Positions 1 to 6,781 of a DNA stretch of 64,000 nucleotides are shown here, one piece after another (position 1 is the first letter of the stretch; every line of letters starts with the position of its first letter). The notes below the pieces were generated by a model. It made no database searches and was not told the DNA's origin. It worked only from the letters and a program-made list of their open reading frames with translations. Both the position numbers and the translations under genes were made by a program. Where the stretch lies: positions 4,620,501 to 4,684,500 of the forward strand of contig NZ_VIWV01000001.1 in the NCBI RefSeq assembly GCF_007829875.1, read 5' to 3'. Origin of the DNA: Streptomyces capillispiralis. GTDB lineage: Bacteria > Actinomycetota > Actinomycetes > Streptomycetales > Streptomycetaceae.

Positions 1-2741
1 AGGTGCGGGTGCGGGAGTTCGACCTCGGGTTCGTGGTGTGGGCGGAGGACCGTGCGGACGGGCCCCGTTCGGACGGTGGTGCGCAGCGGCTGGTGATCGC
101 CCGTGACAGCGGCGAGGCGACGCTGTGGCCGGCGTTGCCGGTGGGCGAGGTGATCCGCCGGTACGAGGAGGAGTACGGCCGGGACGCCGCGGCAGCGGAG
201 CCGGTGGCGGCTCCCGCGGCGCGGGTGGATCTGAATCAGACGTCGTTCCTGTTGAGTCCGCCGGAGTGGTTGCAGGAGGCCGCGGACCGGCTGGGGATTC
301 CGGATCGGCGGGGGGAGACTTCCGGGTCTGGGACCGGGGCTGGGACTGGGGCTGGGACTGGGACTGGGGCTGGGACTGGGACCGGGACTGGGACTGGGAC
401 TGGGGCCGGGGCTGGGGCTGGGGCTGTGTCGGCAGCGGCTTCGGCTGCGGGTTCCGATTCCGGTTCGGGTTCGGGTTCGGGTTCCGCTTCTTACGGTTCG
501 GGTTCCGGTCCCGCTTCGGGTTCTGGTTCGGGTTCGGGTGGTGAGGCGGCCGGTGCGCCTGCCGGGGCGGGCAGTGGTGCCGCGTGGCCCGCGGCCGGGG
601 GCAGCGGTGCGCAGCCGGGTGACGGTGTGCCTGCCGGGGCGACCCCGTGGGCCGGGACGGACACCAATGCCGATGCCGGTGAGGACCGGTCGGTGCCGCT
701 GCCGGAGACCGTGTTCGCGCCGCAGTTGAGCGAGCCCGGCGGGGACACCCCGCCGCCCGCGGCGGCGCCGGAGGCGCAGACGGCGCTGATGTCGGGCGGC
801 AGCGCGCTTCCGCCCACGGCTGTCGCGCCGGCGCTCGCGGACCCCGGTGCGGGGCAGGGTGCGCCGGGTGCGCCGCGGTACGGCTATCCGCAGGGTCCCG
901 GCGGTGTTCCGGGTGCTCCCGCGCCGGGTGCTCCCGGGCCGGGTGTTCCGACGCCGCCGCCGGCCGGTACGGCCCATCCGGAGCGGCCGCTCGCGCCCAA
1001 CGCCGGGGACATCGCCGACGCCGCGACCAGCAAGGCGACTCCGCCGCCGCGTCGCGGTGCGGGTGCGACGACTCCCCCGCCTCCGGGTGCGCCGGGGACC
1101 CCGGGGGCGCGGCCGGTCCCGCCCCCGCCGCCGGGCGCCCCGGGCAGCACGCCTCCGCCGCCGTCGGCCGCTCCGGCGGGCGGGTACGTTCCGACGCAGA
1201 TGGTGTCGGCGCTCGGCCCGGACGGGCCGGGGGGTTCACCGGCGCCGCGGCCGCCCGGTGCGACGCCTCCGCCGCCGGGGACCCCGACGCCGCCGCCCGG
1301 CGCGCCCGGTGGCACGCCGCCCGGTGGTGTCCACCACGCCGCGACGATGCTCGCCGACCCGAGCGCGATGGGCCCGGGCGCGCCCGGCGGCCCCGGAGCG
1401 CCGCAGCCGCCGGGTCCTCCCGGCGCCCCGGGTGCCCCGGGTGCTCCGGGTGCTCCCGGGATGGCACCGCCCGGGCCTCCCGGTGTTCCGGGTGTGTCCG
1501 GTATGCCCGGGGCTCCGCAGCCGCCGGGTGCGCCCGGCGTTCCGGGCGGTACGGCTGGCGGCCGTGGTCCGGTGCACCATGCGGAGACCGTGCTGGCCGC
1601 GCCCCCGGTCGGCGGGCCGGGTACGCCTCCGCCGCCCGCTCCCCCCGGCGTGCCCGCGGGCGCTCCTCCGATGCCGCCCGGTGGGATGCCGCCCGGTACG
1701 CCCGCGCCGGGTGTGCCGGTCGGGGGCAGGCCGCCGGCGTACGGCTATCCGCCGCAGCCCACCGGTCAGCCGACCGTCGGCCCCGGGTACCAGGCGGTGC
1801 TGCGCTACCGCGCGCAGGACGGTTCCGAGCAGCAGCTGATCCGGCGTTCGGCGCCGGGTACGCCGCACCCGGAGTGGCAGATCTTCCATGAGCTGCGCGC
1901 CATGAACGTGCCGCCGGACCGGGTGCTGGAGCTGCACACCGAGCTGGAGTCGTGCGAGCTGCCGGGTGCGTACTGCGCGCGGATGATCCGGGAGCAGTGG
2001 CCGCAGGCGCGCATCACGTCCATCGCGCCGTACGGCACGGACCATGCGAGCCGGCAGCAGGGCATGCAGCAACTGCTAGCCCATCAGGGTGAGTTGCATC
2101 AGGTGGCGGACGGTCCCGCGCGCCCCGCGCCGGTGCGTGCGCCGATCGCGCCGGTGCAGCCGGTTGCGCCGGTTCCGCCGGAGGCGGTCGCGCAGGAGCT
2201 GGCGGGGGCCTTCGGTCCCGGGGTGTTCCGGTTCGAGCAGGCGGCGGTGTCCCGGCAGGGCGTGCCGCCGGTGGTGGCGCACACGCTGGTGGTGGCCGGG
2301 CTGCCGATGGACATGGGCCCGTTCTTCTGGGCGCAGGCGCAGCCGGGCCGTCCGGTGCCGACGCTGGCGGAGCTGGCGGCGGAGCGGGGCGTGCAGCCGG
2401 CCCCGGACGCGGGTTCGTACCTGGTGATGGGCAGCGACTTCGGCAAGGCGATCTGTGTGCAGTACGGCACGGCGAACATCGTCGCGGTGCCGGTGGAGGC
2501 GGGGCCGGGCGGTGCACCGGTGCCGCCGCAGTTCGTGAACACCGGGCTGCCGGAGTTCGCGCGCTGCCTGGCGCTGCTGGGCCGGATGTGGCGGCTGCGG
2601 TTCGGGTTGAACCAGGAGCAGGCGGGCCGCTGGACGGTTGACTTCCAGGCGCAGCTGGCCGCGCTGGACCCGGCGGCGCTGGGGTCGCCGGAGAGCTGGT
2701 GGTCGGTGCTGCTGGAGCAGATGTGGGACGGACTGCTCTGA
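1..2741 (+). CDS. Imm35/YrhB-like – deaminase-like toxin domain – SUKH-4 fusion protein (5' end outside window)
   Basis: Open from the window edge, so the true start lies upstream; an in-frame GTG at 3 is probably internal. Numbering from that GTG, residues 1-60 resemble a YrhB/Imm35 domain (FDLGFVVWAED, then a conserved Trp-Pro strand). Residues 100-600 are low-complexity Gly/Thr/Ser then Pro/Gly. Around residues 610-700 a deaminase-like core shows H622-P-E624, then C651 and C658 in SCELPGAYC, followed by a WPxARIT strand: the HxE plus Cys pair expected to bind zinc in the nucleic-acid deaminase superfamily. The last ~185 residues read as a SUKH-4 immunity domain (LVMGSDFGKAICV; FVNTGLPEFARCLALL). 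No secretion signal is visible in the part seen. A toxin-type and an immunity-type domain in one chain is unusual; the real substrate is unknown. A strong terminator follows at 2805. Confidence 0.75.
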   Translation, partial: VRVREFDLGFVVWAEDRADGPRSDGGAQRLVIARDSGEATLWPALPVGEVIRRYEEEYGRDAAAAEPVAAPAARVDLNQTSFLLSPPEWLQEAADRLGIPDRRGETSGSGTGAGTGAGTGTGAGTGTGTGTGTGAGAGAGAVSAAASAAGSDSGSGSGSGSASYGSGSGPASGSGSGSGGEAAGAPAGAGSGAAWPAAGGSGAQPGDGVPAGATPWAGTDTNADAGEDRSVPLPETVFAPQLSEPGGDTPPPAAAPEAQTALMSGGSALPPTAVAPALADPGAGQGAPGAPRYGYPQGPGGVPGAPAPGAPGPGVPTPPPAGTAHPERPLAPNAGDIADAATSKATPPPRRGAGATTPPPPGAPGTPGARPVPPPPPGAPGSTPPPPSAAPAGGYVPTQMVSALGPDGPGGSPAPRPPGATPPPPGTPTPPPGAPGGTPPGGVHHAATMLADPSAMGPGAPGGPGAPQPPGPPGAPGAPGAPGAPGMAPPGPPGVPGVSGMPGAPQPPGAPGVPGGTAGGRGPVHHAETVLAAPPVGGPGTPPPPAPPGVPAGAPPMPPGGMPPGTPAPGVPVGGRPPAYGYPPQPTGQPTVGPGYQAVLRYRAQDGSEQQLIRRSAPGTPHPEWQIFHELRAMNVPPDRVLELHTELESCELPGAYCARMIREQWPQARITSIAPYGTDHASRQQGMQQLLAHQGELHQVADGPARPAPVRAPIAPVQPVAPVPPEAVAQELAGAFGPGVFRFEQAAVSRQGVPPVVAHTLVVAGLPMDMGPFFWAQAQPGRPVPTLAELAAERGVQPAPDAGSYLVMGSDFGKAICVQYGTANIVAVPVEAGPGGAPVPPQFVNTGLPEFARCLALLGRMWRLRFGLNQEQAGRWTVDFQAQLAALDPAALGSPESWWSVLLEQMWDGLL
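330..425 (+). repeat. Hexanucleotide minisatellite GGGACT/GGGGCT inside the fusion gene
   Basis: About sixteen tandem hexamers of GGGACT, GGGGCT or GGGACC encode an uninterrupted Gly-Thr/Gly-Ala run. A second stretch of GGTTCG hexamers (about 460-545) encodes Ser-Gly. Length changes would keep frame because each unit is two codons. Confidence 0.85.
1372..1555 (+). repeat. Collagen-like Gly-X-Y tract inside the fusion gene
   Basis: This stretch encodes about 60 residues that follow a loose Gly-X-Y pattern dominated by GAP, GPP and GVP triplets, within a longer Pro-rich linker. Short Thr motifs recur around it: ETVFAP, AATMLADP, ETVLAAP and PTQMVSA. The tract separates the N-terminal Imm35-like segment from the deaminase-like domain. 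Confidence 0.7.
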
Positions 2742-2804
2742 TCGGTCGTAACCGAGCCCCGTAGCTCGGTCCCGTGGCTGACTCCTGTGTGAGGGGACGC
2801 GGGG

Positions 2805-2843
2805 AGCCGGGTCCGGTCGTTTCGGCGACCTGGCCCGGCTTTT
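2805..2843 (+). terminator. Intrinsic terminator after the fusion gene
   Basis: A bipartite stem (AGCCGGG...CCCGGCT outside, GGTCG...CGACC inside) with a six-base loop is followed by a short T run, 64 bases after the stop codon. Confidence 0.8.
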
Positions 2844-2974
2844 GCGTGCCCTCTTCGCGGAGTGTCGCGTTATGAACACTTCCTTGTGATCCATCAAGAT
2901 GTGCGCGGTTCATCCCATTTCGTGCTCGGTCATGGTGCTGGGCTTCGGGTCCGTCGGTGGAGAGGGGTTCCAGG

Positions 2975-3859
2975 GTGAGCAGCACATCGGTGGCGTCGCA
3001 GGGCTTCGAGGTCGTGCGGGGGCGCGGCTACCGGCCCTTGCAGGTGATCGCGTACGTCGAGGCCCTCTCGCGGGACCGTGACGCCGCCTGGGAGCGGGCC
3101 GCGCGGCTGACGGTGCTCGCCCGGGAGATGGAGGAGGAACTCCAGGTCCTGCGGGAGCGGGTGGCGGGGCTGGCCCCCCAGACGTACGAGTCGCTCGGGG
3201 AGAGCGCGCGTCGGCTGTTCGAGCTGGCCGAGGAGGAGGCGACGGCCGTGCGGGAGTCGGCGCGGCAGCAGGCGCAGGACGTCATGGACCTGGCGCGGGA
3301 CGACGCGAGTGGTGTGCGGGAGGCCTCGCAGGCGTACGCCGGTACGGTGCGCGCCGGCGCGGACGAGCAGGCCCGGGAGCGGCTGCTCGCGGCCCGCGCG
3401 GAGGCCGACGAGATCCGGATCGGGGCCCGGCTGGAGGTGAAGGAGAAGCGCGGGGAGTTGCTGGCGGAGCTGCGGGAGATGCGGCAGCGCACCTCCGAGC
3501 TGCTGGCCCGGCGGGCCGAGGAGCAGGCGGGGCGGCTGGACGAGGCGGAGCGGGAGGAGGCCGGGCGGGTGGCCGCGCTGGACGCCCGTCACGCGGAGGC
3601 GGAGGCGCGCGCCGAGGAGGCGCTGGCCGAGGCGCGGCAGGCCTTCGCCGATGCGGAGGAGTCGGCGCGGCGCCGCGCGGAGGAGGCGCGGGAGCGCGCG
3701 GAGGAGCTGCTGGCGGGGGCGCGCGCCCGCGCGGAGGGCATCGCGCGGGAGACCGAGCGGGTGCTGCGCGACCACGCGGATGCGCGGGAGAGCGTGCAGA
3801 CGCACATGGACCATGTGTGCGCCAGCCTCAGCGCGCTGACCGGCCGGGTGGTGGAGTGA
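2975..3859 (+). CDS. Coiled-coil DivIVA/FilP-type protein ('cellulose-binding protein' family)
   Basis: A 294-residue protein. Residues 8-40 (FEVVRGRGYRPLQVIAYVEAL) match the conserved N-terminus of the actinobacterial family often labelled cellulose-binding protein, related to the DivIVA/FilP/Scy cytoskeletal proteins. The rest is almost unbroken alpha-helix rich in Glu, Ala and Arg with heptad character, a long coiled coil. The GTG at 2975 is chosen because GGAGAGG sits at 2959-2965; an upstream in-frame GTG at 2957 lies before that site. No signal peptide or membrane segment. By analogy it may act as a scaffold in polar growth, but nothing in the sequence specifies its partner. Confidence 0.75.
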   Translation: MSSTSVASQGFEVVRGRGYRPLQVIAYVEALSRDRDAAWERAARLTVLAREMEEELQVLRERVAGLAPQTYESLGESARRLFELAEEEATAVRESARQQAQDVMDLARDDASGVREASQAYAGTVRAGADEQARERLLAARAEADEIRIGARLEVKEKRGELLAELREMRQRTSELLARRAEEQAGRLDEAEREEAGRVAALDARHAEAEARAEEALAEARQAFADAEESARRRAEEARERAEELLAGARARAEGIARETERVLRDHADARESVQTHMDHVCASLSALTGRVVE

Positions 3860-3870
3860 GGATCCGGCGA

Positions 3871-3915
3871 TGAGCGCGGTGAGCGCGGTGAGCGCGGTGA
3901 CCGCGGTGACCGTGG
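3871..3915 (+). repeat. Five tandem 9-bp repeats (TGASCGYGG)
   Basis: Five head-to-tail 9-mers begin 11 bases after the coiled-coil gene. They are followed by irregular repeats of CCGTCGGGA up to about 4020. They fill the 198-base gap between two convergent genes. A short ORF starting at 3870 runs through them, but its composition does not look coding. Confidence 0.7.
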
Positions 3916-4057
3916 GGCCCGCTGCCGGGACCCCGCCGCCAAGACCTCGCCGTCGGGATTCCGCGGTCGGGACCCCGCCGTCGGGACCGCCGTCGGGAGG
4001 GCCGGTGGGGGTGGCGGGGTCGTCGGGTCCGGCGGTGAGCGCGGGGGACCGCCGTGT

Positions 4058-5554
4058 TCAGTCCTTGAGGAGGACCGGGAACCTGCGCGGCGCGAGGACC
4101 AGCAGCACCACGAACGCCAGGGCGGCCGCGCCCGCCGCGCCCAGGTAGACCGCGTGCACGGCGTCCGCGACGGCCCGGCGGGTCACCTCGGGCACGGCGC
4201 CCGCGTCCAGCGCGTGGGTGACGGAGTCCAGGTCGCTCGCGCCGCCGAGGCGGGCGGCCAGCACGCCGTTGGCGACCGCGCCGAACAGGGCCGCCCCGAC
4301 GGTCTGGCCGGTTTGCCGGCAGAAGAGGATCGACGCGGTCGCCGTGCCGCGCTCCTCCCACGCCACCGACGACTGCACCCCGATGATCAGCGGGAGCTGG
4401 AACAGGCCGAGCGCCGCGCCCAGCAGACACATCAGCAGCGCCGGCTGCCACGCCTGGCCGGGGTAGGGCAGGAAGGGGAAGGCGAGGAGGACGAGCGCGG
4501 CCGTGCCGATGCCGAGCATCGCTGTGTTGCGGAAGCCGACGCGCCGGTACACGTGCTGGCTGAGGGCGGCCGAGATCGGCCAGGTCAACGTCCATACGGA
4601 CAGCACGAATCCGGCGGCCACCGGCCCGAGGCCGAGGACCGACTGCGCGTAGGTCGGCAGGAAGACGGTCGGGGCGACCATCAGCAGGCCCAGCGCGCCC
4701 AGCGCCAGGTTGACCGCGGCGATCGTGCGGCGGCGCCACACCCAGCCGGGAATGATCGGCTCCGCCGCGCGGTGCTCCACGACGACCACCACGGCCAGCA
4801 GGACGGCGCCCGCCGCGAACAGGGCGAGTGACGGGGCGGACAGCCAGGGCCAGGCGACGCCGCCCTGCACGAGAGCGGTGAGGAGGACGCCGCCGCAGGC
4901 GAAGATCGCGCAGGCGCCGGCCCAGTCCACGCGCGCGCGGTGGCGTTCCTCCCGCTTGGGCTCGTGGAGGTGACGGACAATCAGCCACAACGCCACCGCG
5001 CCGACGGGCAGGTTGACGAGGAAGATCCAGCGCCAGTCGGCGTAGCCGGCGAGCACCCCGCCGATGCCGGGGCCGGCCACCGCGGAGACCGCCCACACGG
5101 TGGACAGGCGCGCCTGGATCTTCGGGCGTTCCTCCAGCGGGTAGAGGTCGGCGGCGAGTGTCTGCACCGTTCCCTGGAGGGCGCCGCCGCCCAGGCCCTG
5201 CACGACACGGAACGCGATGAGCGCGGCCATGTTCCAGGCCGCGGCGCACAGCAGCGAGCCCAGCAGGAACAGCGCGGCGCCGACGACGAGGACGGGTTTG
5301 CGGCCGAAGGTGTCGGAGAGCTTGCCGTAGACGGGCAGGGAGACCGTGACGGCCAGCAGATAGCCGGAGAAGAGCCAGGAGAAGTAGGAGAAGCCGCCGA
5401 GGTCGCCGACGATCTGCGGGACGGCCGTGGAGACGATGGTGGAGTCGAGTGCCGCCAGCGCCATCGCGAGCATCAGGGCGGCGACGACGGCTCCGCGCCG
5501 CCCGCCCGTCGCGGAGTGCGTGCCGTCGCGTGTCACCGGTCTGGTGCTGCCCAC
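4058..5554 (-). CDS. MFS drug exporter, DHA2 (EmrB/QacA) family, 14 TM
   Basis: A 498-residue membrane protein. Motif C-like and motif A-like signatures are present (LDSTIVSTAVPQI in helix 1; GKLSDTFGRKPVL between helices 2 and 3), and 14 hydrophobic segments fit the proton-driven DHA2 family that expels cationic drugs, dyes or antibiotics. The GTG at 5554 is preferred to upstream in-frame starts because GAGGAAGGG precedes it by seven bases. The conserved Asp in helix 1 (LDSTIV) is present. The gene stands alone, divergent from the ABC operon at 5993, and shares with it a 438-base regulatory region. Substrate cannot be read from sequence. Confidence 0.88.
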   Translation of the reverse strand: MGSTRPVTRDGTHSATGGRRGAVVAALMLAMALAALDSTIVSTAVPQIVGDLGGFSYFSWLFSGYLLAVTVSLPVYGKLSDTFGRKPVLVVGAALFLLGSLLCAAAWNMAALIAFRVVQGLGGGALQGTVQTLAADLYPLEERPKIQARLSTVWAVSAVAGPGIGGVLAGYADWRWIFLVNLPVGAVALWLIVRHLHEPKREERHRARVDWAGACAIFACGGVLLTALVQGGVAWPWLSAPSLALFAAGAVLLAVVVVVEHRAAEPIIPGWVWRRRTIAAVNLALGALGLLMVAPTVFLPTYAQSVLGLGPVAAGFVLSVWTLTWPISAALSQHVYRRVGFRNTAMLGIGTAALVLLAFPFLPYPGQAWQPALLMCLLGAALGLFQLPLIIGVQSSVAWEERGTATASILFCRQTGQTVGAALFGAVANGVLAARLGGASDLDSVTHALDAGAVPEVTRRAVADAVHAVYLGAAGAAALAFVVLLVLAPRRFPVLLKD

Positions 5555-5671
5555 CCGGAATCCCTTCCTCGAGGTTCGTGCCCCTTGCAGCTGTCTGCCG
5601 CCGACAGCTTCGCACTTGACCCTCACGCGGCGGGAGGGTGGAGCCTGGGGTGGGCCGACGGGAGGAGACGA

Positions 5672-5713
5672 CCCCTAGACGGTCTCCACCCGGCGGTGGA
5701 GGGCCCCTAGGGG
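5672..5713. promoter_or_regulatory. Cluster of dyads between divergent exporter and ABC operon
   Basis: The 438 bases between 5555 and 5992 hold no gene. CCCCTAG at 5672-5678 is repeated within the perfect palindrome CCCCTAGGGG at 5704-5713. Between them lies TCCACC-CGGC-GGTGGA (5685-5700). They look like operators or a leader hairpin for one or both divergent genes; the binding protein is unknown. Confidence 0.45.
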
Positions 5714-5833
5714 TACCTCCGTACTACGGCTCGGGGAGGGTTCGTACCGGCGGAGGACGAGAGGCGGGGGCGGCCGTCCTTAATCTGGCCTTACACCGCC
5801 GGGGGGTGGTGGAGCGCAGTACCGGGGGTGGGG

Positions 5834-5848
5834 TTTTCCTCAGGAAAA
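5834..5848. promoter_or_regulatory. Perfect inverted repeat TTTTCC-TCA-GGAAAA upstream of ABC operon
   Basis: A 6+3+6 dyad, notably A/T-rich for this chromosome, lies 145 bases before the ABC ATPase start. It has the shape of a response-regulator or repressor site. Confidence 0.4.
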
Positions 5849-5992
5849 GACTGCGCTGAACACCAGGGCGCTCGGTCCCTGTCCACCGCGAGACTGAATC
5901 ACGTCGCACGCACACGCTTCGAGCGGCCGCCGGCAGAGGGCGGCCGCCGGGGCACCGCATTTTCACTTGTTGACCGACATAGGAGACTTACC

Positions 5993-6781
5993 GTGACATC
6001 GGCTGTGACCATTCCCAGGCACGGGGGCACTGGAGGGCGTACGGCCGTTGCCGCGCGGGCGCGGCAGGTCGTGAAGGCGTACGGGTCGGGCGAGACCCGT
6101 GTCGTCGCGCTCGACCACGTCGACGTGGACATCGCCCGCGGCCAGTTCACCGCGATCATGGGCCCCTCGGGGTCCGGCAAGTCCACGCTGATGCACTGCC
6201 TGGCCGGGCTCGACACCGTCACCAGCGGTCAGATCTACCTGGACGAGACCGAGATCACCGGTCTGAAGGACAAGAAGCTCACCCGGCTGCGCCGGGACCG
6301 GATCGGTTTCATCTTCCAGGCGTTCAACCTGCTGCCGACGCTGAACGCGATAGAGAACATCACGCTGCCCATGGACATCGCCGGCCGCAAGCCCGACAAG
6401 GGATGGCTGGACCGGGTGGTGGAGACCGTCGGTCTCGCGGAGCGGCTGAAGCACCGGCCGACGCAGTTGTCCGGCGGTCAGCAGCAGCGGGTCGCGGTGG
6501 CGCGGGCGCTGGCGGCCCGCCCGGAGATCATCTTCGGTGACGAGCCGACCGGAAACCTCGACTCCCGGGCCGGCGCCGAGGTGCTCGGCTTCCTGCGCCG
6601 CTCGGTGGACGAGCTGGGCCAGACCATCGTGATGGTCACCCACGACCCGGTCGCCGCCTCCTACGCGGACCGGGTGCTCTACCTGGCCGACGGCCGCATC
6701 GTCGACGAGATGCACCAGCCGACGGCCGAGCAGGTGCTGGACCGCATGAAGGACTTCGACGCCCGGGGGCGCACGTCATGA
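5993..6781 (+). CDS. ABC transporter ATP-binding protein (MacB/LolD type)
   Basis: A 262-residue ATPase of the MacB/LolD branch. Walker A GPSGSGKST, Q-loop FIFQAFNLLPT, signature LSGGQQQRVAVARAL, Walker B IIFGDEPTGNLDS and the H-loop VTHDP are all intact. The GTG at 5993 follows GGAG (5982) at normal spacing; earlier in-frame starts would lie in the regulatory region. The stop overlaps the permease start by ATGA, so the two are translationally coupled. This family works mechanically on exported lipoproteins, peptides or envelope-active drugs. It is a close paralogue of the ATPase at 36410-37180. Confidence 0.93.
   Translation: MTSAVTIPRHGGTGGRTAVAARARQVVKAYGSGETRVVALDHVDVDIARGQFTAIMGPSGSGKSTLMHCLAGLDTVTSGQIYLDETEITGLKDKKLTRLRRDRIGFIFQAFNLLPTLNAIENITLPMDIAGRKPDKGWLDRVVETVGLAERLKHRPTQLSGGQQQRVAVARALAARPEIIFGDEPTGNLDSRAGAEVLGFLRRSVDELGQTIVMVTHDPVAASYADRVLYLADGRIVDEMHQPTAEQVLDRMKDFDARGRTS

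Noticed and set aside
3870..4148. Short frame encoding an Ala/Val/Ser repeat after the coiled-coil gene
   Set aside because: Composition follows the tandem DNA repeats, and it runs into the 3' end of the opposite MFS gene.
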